Part shown: piece after piece, positions 55,601-64,000 of the stretch
Numbering within the stretch: the first letter of the stretch is position 1
Layout: every line of letters starts with the position of its first letter
Origin: Scortum barcoo
Lineage: Eukaryota > Chordata > Actinopteri > Centrarchiformes > Terapontidae
DNA length: 64,000 nt
Direction: 5' to 3'
Assembly (NCBI GenBank): GCA_023238725.1
Contig: CM041550.1
Span: 26,553,180 to 26,617,179, forward strand
Translations under genes and position numbers: made by a program
The notes under the pieces: model-generated
What the model was told of the DNA's origin: nothing
Database searches by the model: none
Seen by the model: the letters and a program-made list of their open reading frames with translations, nothing else

Positions 55601-57297
55601 TGAAAGATTTCAGAGGTTTGGCACAAAGTTTCACAACAGGACAAGTGACTAGTTTACAGTGATAATCCAGGTGACTGAATCTTTGAAAGAACTTTCTAAT
55701 TATTAAGATATTTTATGAGTTCTTGAAAATCATAAAACACACACAAAAGTCACTGGCTAACCCATACTGTCTCTGATCAATCCTAGGACTGCACAGCCTC
55801 ACAGCAACCACACTAAAAAGATGATGGAGCTTCAATCACTGCTCCTGTACAGGCTCTGCTCCACTACTCATGTTCTGACTCATAACAACGTAATGGTAGA
55901 TAAACAACAATTGAACAACAAAGAAACATGAGAACAACAGTTTATATGAAAGATAGAGAGGAGGATAACAGGAGAAGAACAGTGAAGAAAAACAAGTTAA
56001 AAAGGAAAAATTAGACTGAGCACCTTTGTGCGATGGGGAAAGGACTGGGAACATACACTAACTATAATTTTCAAAATAAAAGCACTTTCACCTCATCTTA
56101 CAGACTCAAACTTTAATGTAGTATTGATATCAAAGCCCCCATTTTCATCTTGTATTAACATGTGATCTGTATGTAGATTCTGGATATGACATCCTATCCA
56201 TGGGTCTTCGCATCAACACATGGTATTAAAATGTGTTTATGTTCTTCTTATCTCGATTGTCCCCACATTGTCAGTGGATCTCATATGCAAATTAGCTGGA
56301 CAGGGCTGGCAAACAGCCACAATACCACAAACAGACTCATTTTTACATCGCTTTTTTTGAGGGATGACTTTCTAGGTACTGTAACTACTAGTTTTCTTGA
56401 GAATGTGGTCACCTGACTACCTCAAAATGTGGCCTGGCTGATCTAACTGGAGTCCAATCACAATGTGTTCTGCATGCATTTCCCACTACATTAATATGTG
56501 TTTGTCCATATACAAATAATGTGTCCAGATGCAGACTGCATTTTAGTGCCAGGTGTAAACAGGGTGAGAAGTCTAATTAGCTTTTTAAGGAGGTTAAATG
56601 CCTTTCCCTGTTTACTCTATCTTCTCATATCCTCTTCTTACATTCATGTACTTTGGTAAATCTACTCTTCACCTTTTCTCAATCTTCCCTGCTATGATTA
56701 AAACTGCTGTTGGCCTCTTACCTGAGGTACATTCCCACTGCATAGGCACAGAGGAAGGAGTAGTCCATGGCTCCCATCAACTGTTTGTAGTTCATTTTAT
56801 CTGAAAATATGAAGAGGACTTGTGTAGTTTAATGCATCAAGTTTGGTTCATCCTTAGCTGCCTTTATGTGCTAGGTTACTGCCCTGACCAAAGCTGCAGA
56901 AAACAAGACATAAAAGCATCGGTGTACCACGGCTTGATTTGCATATTACATTTTTATTATGTAATTAATTGTTTAATTCAGAATCAGAGTCAGAGAGTTT
57001 TACATTTCTAGCAAACATGAAGTTGGTAAAGTAAGGGGATTGTATTTGAATGGTAAAGCAACAGTATCACTTTGACTAAGTTATGTTAAGATGGCTTCAG
57101 TACATGTAGTATACCCAAACCTCAAACCCCCACCACCACCTCCCCATTAAACAATCAAGCAGATACAAACCAAAAGGCTTCCAGCTACAGTCCATGTCTG
57201 TATGGAGAGACGGCAGGGAGGGCTGATGGCTGCCGCTGCTGCTGGAGGAAATGGTGCCTAGCTCACTGACAGATGAGCAGTTTTTATGGAGCTCACT
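43538..57297 (-). CDS. slc37a1: slc37a1, glucose-6-phosphate/phosphate antiporter (last 16 coding exons; 5' end outside window)
   Basis: SLC37A1 is a major-facilitator-superfamily protein of the ER membrane that exchanges sugar phosphate for inorganic phosphate. Exons, 5' to 3' on the minus strand: 57171-57297, 56722-56800, 55301-55436, 54833-54909, 53359-53525, 52900-52952, 51106-51183, 49543-49665, 49161-49251, 48448-48510, 48180-48265, 47617-47665, 45029-45102, 44837-44915, 44323-44420, 43538-43606. They total 1,449 nt, 482 residues plus stop, in one frame with AG/GT junctions throughout. Diagnostic stretches include ALFGLGY-like, GLVQTTGWPS, GNWFGKG, WNSHTSVGNILGSLIAGYWV, LSTLFDVGGI, LITTAVSADL and STVTAIIDGTGS. 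DYSFLCAYAVGMYLS favours SLC37A1 over SLC37A2, as does adjacency to pde9a. About 46 N-terminal residues, with the first membrane helix and RKPISIVK, were not found up to 64000. The cytosolic central loop (exons at 52.9, 51.1 and 49.6 kb) is divergent, as usual for the family. Confidence 0.96.
44323..44420 (-). CDS. slc37a1: slc37a1 in-window exon 15
   Basis: Encodes AALGPLLAGLLSAGGWDQVF, then YMLMAADFLALL, the last membrane helix region. Confidence 0.96.
44837..44915 (-). CDS. slc37a1: slc37a1 in-window exon 14
   Basis: Encodes GTHKSLKGNARALSTVTAII, then DGTGSV. The acceptor CCAAAG lacks a long pyrimidine run but the frame and protein match are exact. Confidence 0.96.
45029..45102 (-). CDS. 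slc37a1: slc37a1 in-window exon 13
   Basis: Encodes MLLVCGSLVNGPYSLITTAV, then SADL, after a split glycine codon. GPYSLITTAVSADL is an SLC37 hallmark. Confidence 0.97.
46285..46628 (+). mobile_element. tRNA-related SINE with 12-bp target-site duplication (slc37a1 intron)
   Basis: Starts GGGCGGCACAGTGG, has a tRNA-like GTAGTGGTTAGCACTGT and the conserved AATCCAAAGACATGCAGGTT core, and ends AAAATGGATG. It is bounded by identical GATGTTGTTCCT copies at 46273-46284 and 46629-46640, so it was inserted by retrotransposition. Confidence 0.9.
47617..47665 (-). CDS. slc37a1: slc37a1 in-window exon 12
   Basis: A 49-nt exon encoding LYGFSMISEFGLGPTI and one base. It aligns with human LYIFSTVSKMGLEATI. 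Acceptor CTGCAG, donor GTAAGA. Confidence 0.93.
47940..48115 (+). mobile_element. Degraded fragment of the same SINE family
   Basis: Shares TGTGTAGGTTTTCTCTGGGA and TCCTCCCACAATCCAAAAAC-type sequence with the copies at 46.3 and 63.7 kb, but lacks a clear head and tail. Confidence 0.7.
48180..48265 (-). CDS. slc37a1: slc37a1 in-window exon 11
   Basis: Encodes GILAGVISDKLGKRATTCAV, then MLLLAAPT. VISDKLGKR is the MFS cytosolic loop motif of the second half. Donor GTAAGT. Confidence 0.96.
48448..48510 (-). CDS. slc37a1: slc37a1 in-window exon 10
   Basis: Encodes HLDAKKAGDLSTLFDVGGIV with split codons at both ends. Strong match to human HLDAKKAGELSTLFDVGGIF. Confidence 0.97.
48860..49081 (+). 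repeat. 222-bp direct repeat, copy 1 (slc37a1 intron)
   Basis: Base-for-base identical by eye to 49867-50088. It runs from GATTGGAATGATGACTGC to GGACTGTTGTAACCCATT. No TIR or poly-A tail is visible. Confidence 0.95.
49161..49251 (-). CDS. slc37a1: slc37a1 in-window exon 9
   Basis: Encodes GVIEFSLCLLFAKLVSYTFL, then FWLPLYITKA, a membrane helix almost identical to human. It also lies between the two direct-repeat copies. Confidence 0.96.
49543..49665 (-). CDS. slc37a1: slc37a1 in-window exon 8, end of central loop
   Basis: Starts SYDTELLLPRESVCVPVQP and ends AISFMGALRIP, the latter close to human AISFTGALKIP. Acceptor CCTTCAG, donor GTCAGT. It lies between two copies of an identical direct repeat. 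Confidence 0.94.
49867..50088 (+). repeat. 222-bp direct repeat, copy 2 (slc37a1 intron)
   Basis: Identical to copy 1, exactly 1,007 bases away. The two slc37a1 exons at 49161-49251 and 49543-49665 lie between the copies. Confidence 0.95.
51106..51183 (-). CDS. slc37a1: slc37a1 in-window exon 7, central loop
   Basis: Encodes QVPTKSLNGINGHTEVYLQF, then KDNKTQ. The acceptor is AAGCAG, so splicing may start at 51183 or 51180, including or omitting one glutamine. Confidence 0.82.
51425..51855. mobile_element. hAT-type MITE in a slc37a1 intron
   Basis: The left end CAGGGGTCTTCAATG and the right end TTGAAGACCTCTG form imperfect inverted repeats. Flanking 8-bp CTGTATAC and CTGTGTAC differ at one base, as expected for an ageing hAT target duplication. 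No transposase. Confidence 0.85.
52900..52952 (-). CDS. slc37a1: slc37a1 in-window exon 6, start of central loop
   Basis: Encodes PNDLKSMYAENSCPGKS after a split histidine codon (human HPNDVRCS). Donor GTGAGT preserves phase 0. The loop sequence is poorly conserved, but the frame and the HPND start support it. Confidence 0.88.
53359..53525 (-). CDS. slc37a1: slc37a1 in-window exon 5
   Basis: Encodes RGLIMGLWNSHTSVGNILGS, then two membrane helices, ending VICFLFLIE. This is the organophosphate:phosphate antiporter signature region. Confidence 0.97.
54833..54909 (-). CDS. slc37a1: slc37a1 in-window exon 4
   Basis: Encodes VANGLVQTTGWPSLVTCIG, then NWFGKG and a split arginine codon. It is the most conserved SLC37 stretch. 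Confidence 0.96.
55301..55436 (-). CDS. slc37a1: slc37a1 in-window exon 3
   Basis: Encodes GVIGERLPIRLYLTVGMLTS, then membrane helix residues up to SLGFYIFVQ. GERLPIR is the conserved cytosolic basic loop between helices in this family. Confidence 0.96.
56722..56800 (-). CDS. slc37a1: slc37a1 in-window exon 2
   Basis: Encodes KMNYKQLMGAMDYSFLCAYA, then VGMYL, with split codons at both ends. The DYSFLCAYAVGMYL stretch is nearly identical to human SLC37A1. Confidence 0.95.
57171..57297 (-). CDS. slc37a1: slc37a1 in-window exon 1, luminal loop
   Basis: Begins SELHKNC after acceptor GGTAG and ends MDCSWKPF plus one base. It has a serine-rich middle (SSSSSGSHQPS). Human has GELHKYC...DCGWAPF at this place. 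Phase 0 start shows that it joins a preceding exon, so it is not the first coding exon. Confidence 0.9.
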
Positions 57298-57944
57298 CTA
57301 CCAATATAAAACAACAAGTGTACCAGTCAGTTGGCCATGTGATGTGCCTGAGATCTAAATAGTCCATCTATCCCTATGTTCTTTATTAATACATACACCT
57401 TCCCTGAAATGAAAAAGAACAGGAGAAGTCATTTGATGACATACACACACATTAACATAACCAAGCCCAACAGAAGCTGGACTGCTTTGTTTCTTTACAT
57501 ATGCTCTATCAGATAATAAACAAGCAAACATGAGGCAAGAATGCATGGAACTGTCATTATATATGCCTTTTGAAGAGTGAGAAGTGTGTTTATAATTCTG
57601 CTCGTTCTGTGGAGAGGAATGCTGTAGCTACAAAAATCTGGACCTCACCATTGATAGCAGAGTTTAACCACAGGTAGCTTGGTCTATGACATGACAGAAA
57701 ACTAGGTTTGGAACAATCAATTTACCTGCATGCATCACAGTATGTTTCAGGAGAAAAGAAAATTCAGCTGAGTGAACTGAGCCCCAAATTGCTTTCCTAA
57801 AACATTACATATAGTTAATTTAACACCTTTACCTAAAAGGGAAGAAGTTAGTCAGTTCCACAAAAAATAATGTACTGAGCAGAAACCAAAACCTTGACTT
57901 ACAGTTAAAATTATAGACTGTATTGATACCAATCAAATAGATAT

Positions 57945-60900
57945 ATCAAATAGGCCTGATTAGGAGAGATGGTATCCATCCCACTTTGGCTGGAGCCGCT
58001 CTCCTGTCTAGAAATATAGAAAGTTTTATTAGTCCTAATTCATGACATACCAGAGTTGGGACCAGTAAGCAGAGTTGCAGTCTTACACGCTTCTCTGCGC
58101 CTCCATTAGAGCAGCTGCACAACCCAATATAGAATAGAAACTGTGTCTGCCCAGCGACCATTTAAACTCTTAAAACCAAAAAGGGGAGTTATTCAGAAAA
58201 ATCTAATAAAAATTAACACAACTGCTGTAGCAACTCAGCGACAGCATAATAAGAAAATTAAGTGTGGCCTCTTAAACATCAGATCTCTGGCCTCTAAGGC
58301 TGTTCTGATAAATGATTTGATATCTGACTCTGATATAGACCTGTTCTGCCTTACTGAGACCTGGCTAGGTCAGGAAGAATATTGTTAGCCTAAATGAATC
58401 CACTCCACCGAGTCATTCTAACGTTCATGTTCCTCGAGACACTGGACGAGGAGGTGGAGTTGCAGCCATTTTTAATTCAGCCCTATTAATAAATTCTCGG
58501 CCTAAAGAGGGCTACAGCTCATTTGAAAGCCTTACTATTACTCTTTCATCTCCAGCCTGGAAGGAGCACAAAGCCAATACTAGTTGCTGTAGTGTACCGC
58601 CCCCCAGGCCCATACTCTGAATTCTTATCTGAATTTTCAGAGTTCTTGTCAAATTTAGTCCTTGAAAATGACAAGGTAATTATTGTAGGTGATTTTAATA
58701 TTCATGTGGACATGGATAGTGACAGTCTTAGCACAGCATTCATCTCATTATTGGACTCCATTGGGTTTTCTCAGAGGGTAAATTCTCCAACTCACTGTCA
58801 CAATCACACCCTTGATTTGGTCCTCACCTATGGTATTGATATTGAGCACTTAATAGTCTCCCCCCAAAATCCTGTGTTATCAGACCACTACTTAGTATCA
58901 TTTGAATTCCTATTACTGGACTATGCACCTCTAGAAAAATTAGTGTTCACTAGATGGTTACCCGATTGTACTAGGACTAAATTTAAGGAAGCAATTCCGA
59001 CAGCATTAAAGTCAGTAAGATTTCCTAGTATCTCTGACGACTCTCATAATTTTTTGAGCTCCCCCCAAATTGACCAACTTGTTAGAAACACCATGGACTT
59101 ACTCAGAGGCACTCTGGACTCTGTTGCGCCCCTAAAAAGAAAGATTATAAAGATTATAAACAGAAGAGACTGGCACCATGGTTTAACTCTGCAACTCGCA
59201 AGTTAAAACAAACAACGCGACAATTGGAAAGGATATGGCGCTTCCACCAAAGAGGAGGACTCTCGCCTAGCCTGGAAAGAGAGTCTCAAAACGTATAGGA
59301 AAGCCCTGTGTAATGCCAGAGCAGCCTACTATTCAGAATTAATAGAGAAAAATAAGAACTGCCCTAGGTTTCTTTTCAGCACTGTAGCCAGGCTGACACA
59401 GAGCCATAGCTCTATTGAACCCTGCATTCCCTTAAGTTTAAGTAGTAATGATTTCATGAGCTTCTTTAATGACAAGATTTTGAATATTAGGGACAAAATT
59501 TGTCAGGATCTGCCCTCGTTAGACTCCGATCCTTCAGACTCAGGAAATTTCTCTGGTGTCAGGCTTTGTACACAAGTCTTTTAAAGTACCTGTAATTAAA
59601 CCATTGATCAAAAAACCTACACTTGATGCAGATGTGTTAGCCAATTATAGACCAATATCCAACCTCCCCTTTTTGTCTAAGATTCTAGAGAAAGCCGTTG
59701 CCAGCCAGTTATGTAATTATCTCCACAGTAATAGTCTTTTTGAAGTTTTTCAGTCAGGATTTAGAGCTCACCATAGCACAGAAACAGCACTTGTGAAAGT
59801 CACTAATGACCTGTTGACAGCATCAGATAGAGGGCTTCTGTCTGTACTTGTCCTGTTAGACCTCAGTGCTGCCTTTGATACAGTTGACCATCACATCCTG
59901 CATTAAACTGGTTCAGATCATACTTATTAGATCGGTCTCAGTTTGTCCATATTAATAATGAATCCTCTGTGCATACTAAAGTTTGTCATGGAGTTCCACA
60001 AGGTTCAGTGCTAGGTCCAATTCTGTTTATTTTGTATATGCTGCCCCTTGGCAATATCATCAGGATTTAGATTTAGATTTCTATTGTTATGCTGATGACA
60101 CCCAATTATATTTATCAGTGGAGCCACACAAAACTGATCAGCTCCTGAAACTCCAGGCCTGCCTTAAAGATATAAAGGCTTGGATGACCAGAAATTTCCT
60201 GTTGTTGAACTCAGATAAAACTGAAGTGATCCTATTAGGTCCGAAACACCTGAGGAACACGCTTTCTCCTAAGATAGCCTTGCTGGATGGCATTAACTGG
60301 GCCTCCAGGCACCACTGTAAGGAACCTCTGGGGTTTTATTTGATCAGGATATGTCCTTCGACACCCATATTAAGCATATTTCAAGGTCTGCTTTTTACCA
60401 CCTGCGCAACATCGCAAAAATTCGGCACTTTTTGTCCCAAAGCGATGCTGAAAAATTTGTCCATGCATTTGTCTCTTCCAGGCTGGATTATTGTAATTCA
60501 CTTTTATCAGGCTGCCCAAACAAGTCGTTAAAGACTCTACAGCTGGTCCAGAATGCCACCGCTGCTCGGGTGCTGACTAAAACCAGGAAAAGAGACCATA
60601 TTACTCCAGTATTGGCTTCTCTGCATTGGCTCCCTGTAAAATTTAGAGTGGATTTTAAAATCCTACTCCTCACATATAAGGCTCTACATGGTCTGGCACC
60701 ATCATATCTTAATGAATTGATAACTCCTTATCAACCGACTAGAGCGCTGCGCTCCCAAAACGCAGGCTTACTTGTAGTTCCCAGGGTTTCCAGAAGTAGT
60801 CTAGGGGGCAGAGCCTTCAGCTATCAGGCCCCTGTTCTCTGGAACCAGCTCCCAGTCTGGGTCCGAGAGGCAGACACAGTGTCAGTGTTTAAGAATAGAC

Positions 60901-61746
60901 TTAAAACCTTCCTTTTTGATAAAGCTTATAGTTAGGGTGGGCACAGGCTCGCCCTTAGTTATGCTGCTATAGGTTTAGACTGCCGGGGGGCTCCCATGAT
61001 GCATCGGGCACCTCTCCCTCTTCCTCTTTCTCTGCTTCCTCTTTCTCTGCTTCCTCTTCCTCTGCTCATCCTTTACTCATATTATGGTAGTAGTGCAAAC
61101 TGGAGTCACTTTTAGAAACTGGTTAAAGTGGCTAAACTGGTTAAAGTAGTTAAATTGGTTAAAGTGTCAAAGCGGTTAATGTGAATACTCTTATGTCCTG
61201 TAAAGTGCATGTTACTGCCGGAGCCCCGGTCCTCTTTGTTCTCTCCAGTCTTGCAGGTTCCTCACTGATTCTGGTTGTGGTCCATCTGTCTGAGGTTCAC
61301 TGGCCTGGTGGGGACATGATCTGTGTCTGTGTTGTGGAGAGAAGGTCGAGTGGCCCAGAGCTCCATATGAGGACATCTAGAGAATGCACCTGGACTCACA
61401 GACTCATTTCCATTACCTGTGATATCTTCATACATGGACTAAACCAATGAACTCAGTATAGCTACAGCTTATTACGACTCATGTATAATTCCATAATATG
61501 ATTGATGATGTTCTCTGTACATGTGGCATCTATTGCACGTCTGTCCGTCCCAGGGAGAGGGATCCCTCATCTGTGGCTCTTCCTCAGGTTTCTTCTTTTT
61601 CCCATAAAGGGTTTTTTGAAGTTTTTCCTGACTCCGGTTCGAGGGTCTAAGGACAGAGGGTGTCACAACTGTGCAGATTGTAAAGCCCTCCGAGGCAAAC
61701 AATGTTTGTGATTTTGGGCTCTAAATAAATAAATTTGATTTGATTT
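57945..61746 (+). mobile_element. L2-like LINE, nearly full-length but broken, in the slc37a1 5' intron
   Basis: The 5' end retains an ORF1 tail (GRDGIHPTLAGAALLSRNIE near 57970). ORF2 follows, then a 3' UTR with CT-rich repeats near 61010-61060 and the terminal TAAATAAATAAATTTGATTT. It is antisense to slc37a1. Confidence 0.9.
58143..60935 (+). pseudogene. L2-like ORF2 remnants (endonuclease and reverse transcriptase)
   Basis: The endonuclease start GLLNIRSLASKAVLINDLIS ends at a stop at 58388 after TETWLGQEEYC. It resumes out of frame with VAVVYRPPGPYSEFLSEFSE, VGDFNIHVDM and LSDHYLVSFEF (58523-59206). The RT segment NYRPISNLPFLSKILEKAVA and LLDLSAAFDTVDHHILH (59556-59906) is followed by a frame change. 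The catalytic YADDTQLYLS lies near 60090. The C-terminus has RLDYCNSLLSGCPNKSLKTL, then ALHGLAPSYLNELI (to 60935). At least four frame breaks make it inactive. Confidence 0.9.
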
Positions 61747-61749
61747 TTT

Positions 61750-63695
61750 GACCAAATAGATACCAAACTGATATATAGGCCACTATCAGTTGGACAGCCT
61801 TTCCATTAAGCAATTTAGTATGTACAGGACCAGCCTCAACTGGCATTCCCTTTAACCCCATAACCCCTTAACACCAAATGTATCATGTTTGATACATGAG
61901 GTTTTGAGACCTCTACATCATAAGGTGACATTTTTTGAAAAACCTGATGTATACAATCAAAATGCTGGAAAATACAATAAAAATAACCCAAAAAACAAAC
62001 AAAAATGCTGAATATAGCAAAAATTATACAAATTAAAAATCATATATGCAAATTGATATTGCCTTTTTTTGTCAGAAGGTTCAAAAACACTCTAAATTAA
62101 AAAAGAGTTACAGAGTTAATGACCTACAATAAGTCTTAACTTGCATAACTTACAATAAATTGTATTAGGAGTGATTTAAAACATTAATTACAAATGGAAT
62201 TTGTAAATTGTTACATTTGCAAATATATGATAGACTGACATCTGTAATAGTGGATTCTGGTGCACTGATGAATGTCCTGTCATGTAGAGGAAGATAAACT
62301 CCACATGCATGCGTTGTTCGTGAAGAGAGTTGATCTTATATTGTGTGTGTGTACATTTTAAGAACTTTAGTGGCATGAATAAATAATTGCATACAAGGTT
62401 TAGGTTAGATCAAATTTAAAAGTGCCCTAGGCTGCATGTAAGCCAACATGCACCAAAGCCAACATGTGCATTTTGCACTGAGAAATATTAATAATGTTGA
62501 ACATTTTGACTGATTTAGATTGATTAAGTTGTTTTGCTCTTGGTACTATGCTGCAAGGTTTCCACTAGTGGGGCTTTCCACATTTTCTTGCCAAAACACC
62601 CTCTGCAATGTATGTCTCATAATAATTGTATCACAGTATTGCTCATTGTACACAGAGAACCCTGTGATCTAGAGCCAACCATTGCCTCAGCCTTGTCTAA
62701 TACACTTCCTTATGTAGGATTACTGGTATTGTACTATTTTGATACATATCTTACTACCAGTGTTGAACTGTTGTGAGCGGTCATTGTTCAAAATTTTAAT
62801 CTTAATGGATAGTGCCGGTTAAGCACACAAGGATAATTCCCTGGAAAAAGCTTAACCCTTTGACCCTAAGAAAGATCATTATCAATGAAAATCTCAAATG
62901 TATGACGTCTTTAGTCTTACATACATTTCCGCTCTATTTCTACATCTTTTCCAAGTTAGGCTTGGGAATTTGGAAAATTTTGCAATTTCACAAATGAAAA
63001 TCTTACATTTTTATAAAGGACTGACTTTGGAGGGACAGTACACCCAAAAAACAATGCTGGGTCCTTTGACAAGTTTTGGTTAAAAGCATGGCCATTTCAT
63101 TGAATGGTAAACATGCAGTGCATTCAGAGAACTCTCTTCTCTCACATGTACAGATCATATGCCAGTATCCATCAAACAGAATTACAGTTAAAGTACAACC
63201 CTTTGCTTGTACACTGTCTTCATGTGCAGCCCACACTACTGCCAACACTACTGAACTGTCTGAGCCCAAACACTCCATGTTTTCCAAGAAATCTGGATTA
63301 TATCAATGGAGTGAATATATTTCCTGTTCTTATTTTTCTTGTAACCAGCAGACTGTAGCAAAAGTACACACTTTCTGTCCTGTCAACACCTTCTGCTAGT
63401 TTTTGTTAACTAGCTGGGATGTACATGATTGAGCATGCTAATTGAGGTGTTTTAATCAAACAGGGAATCATACTTTGAGAAAACATATCTTGTATTAATT
63501 AGCTGTTCATTTTAAACTTTCTAGCTAACATTTCATATATGATTCAGGTCATGGATTTATTTGACAAGTGACTGGATTTTTGTTCTGTTCATGAAATCAA
63601 TCTGCTCCAGTGCAACAAATTGTATATATGGAGGACGCATATAGTGTACTTATGTTTATAGTGTATTTATGTAATTTTTATCATCTATATTTTAT
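61750..63695. other. slc37a1 5' intron beyond the L2 element, no exon seen
   Basis: AT-rich sequence searched for the missing first coding exon (expected to end in RKPISIVK). I found no candidate on the minus strand. Confidence 0.5.
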
Positions 63696-63699
63696 ATTA

Positions 63700-64000
63700 G
63701 GGCGGCACAGTGGTGTAGTGGTTAGCACTGTCGCCTCACAGCAAGAGGGCAATCCCTGGGTTCACCTTCTGTGTGGAGTTTACATGTTCTCCCTGTGCCT
63801 GTGTGGGTTTTCTCTGGGTACTCCAGCTTCCTCCCACAATCCAAAGACATGCAGGTTAGGATAACTGGCGACTCTAAAATTGCCCCTCTTTCTATGTCAG
63901 CCCTGTAACTGACTGGCGTCCAGTCTGGGGTGTACCCCGCCTCTCGCCCAATGATAGCTGAGATAGGCTTCCTGCACCCCCTGCGACCCTGTGTGTCAGG
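63700..64000 (+). mobile_element. tRNA-related SINE, cut by window end
   Basis: Same family as the copy at 46.3 kb: GGGCGGCACAGTGGTGTAG, GTTAGCACTGTCGCCTCACA, then CCAAAGACATGCAGGTTAGG. The 3' end lies beyond the window. Confidence 0.9.

Noticed and set aside
56225..56580. Possible MITE or octamer-containing enhancer (ATGCAAAT at 56285)
   Set aside because: No clear terminal repeats; a single octamer match is expected by chance in a window of this size.
59556..60935. Functional reverse-transcriptase gene
   Set aside because: ORF2 is split over several frames with stops; only motifs survive.

Overview
The window is vertebrate nuclear DNA, almost certainly from a ray-finned (teleost) fish. 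It carries two intron-rich genes of vertebrate type. It is also scattered with repeats typical of fish: a Rex3 LINE with both of its classical PCR-primer sites recognisable, Rex1/Babar-like and L2-like LINEs, Tc1-like transposons, tRNA-derived SINEs and a hAT-type MITE. The species cannot be read from the sequence. Gene calls rest on my reading of splice sites plus recall of the human proteins; no database search was run.

Layout, low to high coordinate. 1-2165: Rex3-like LINE on the minus strand, cut by the window edge. 2170-3640: no gene seen. 3640-36066 (minus): a complete pde9a gene (cGMP-specific phosphodiesterase 9A). It has 18 constitutive coding exons plus one extra alternative exon, giving 1,530 nt and 509 residues in one continuous frame. 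Its introns hold LINE and Tc1 fragments, SINEs and long microsatellites. 36067-36400: GC-rich 5' region and likely promoter. 36400-43537: intergenic DNA with a broken Tc1 transposase and a short telomere-like array. 43538-57297 (minus): slc37a1 (ER sugar-phosphate/phosphate antiporter of the major facilitator superfamily), its last 16 coding exons, 482 residues. The first coding exon, about 46 residues with the first membrane helix, lies beyond 64000. 57945-61746: L2-like LINE in the slc37a1 5' intron. 63700-64000: start of a SINE.

The order slc37a1 then pde9a on the same strand matches human 21q22.3. The two genes are not known to work in one pathway: PDE9A lowers cytosolic cGMP, and SLC37A1 exchanges glucose-6-phosphate for phosphate across the ER membrane.

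The most interesting observation is a tandem pair of homologous 75-nt, phase-0 exons in pde9a (12590-12664 and 12387-12461). Both are intact with canonical splice sites and both resemble the same human exon, so the gene can probably make two versions of the start of the catalytic domain. Other notable structures are: CA repeats directly after three pde9a donor sites; a 326-bp palindrome beside exon 8; an intron that is almost pure polypyrimidine in the transcript; and an identical 222-bp direct repeat flanking two slc37a1 exons.
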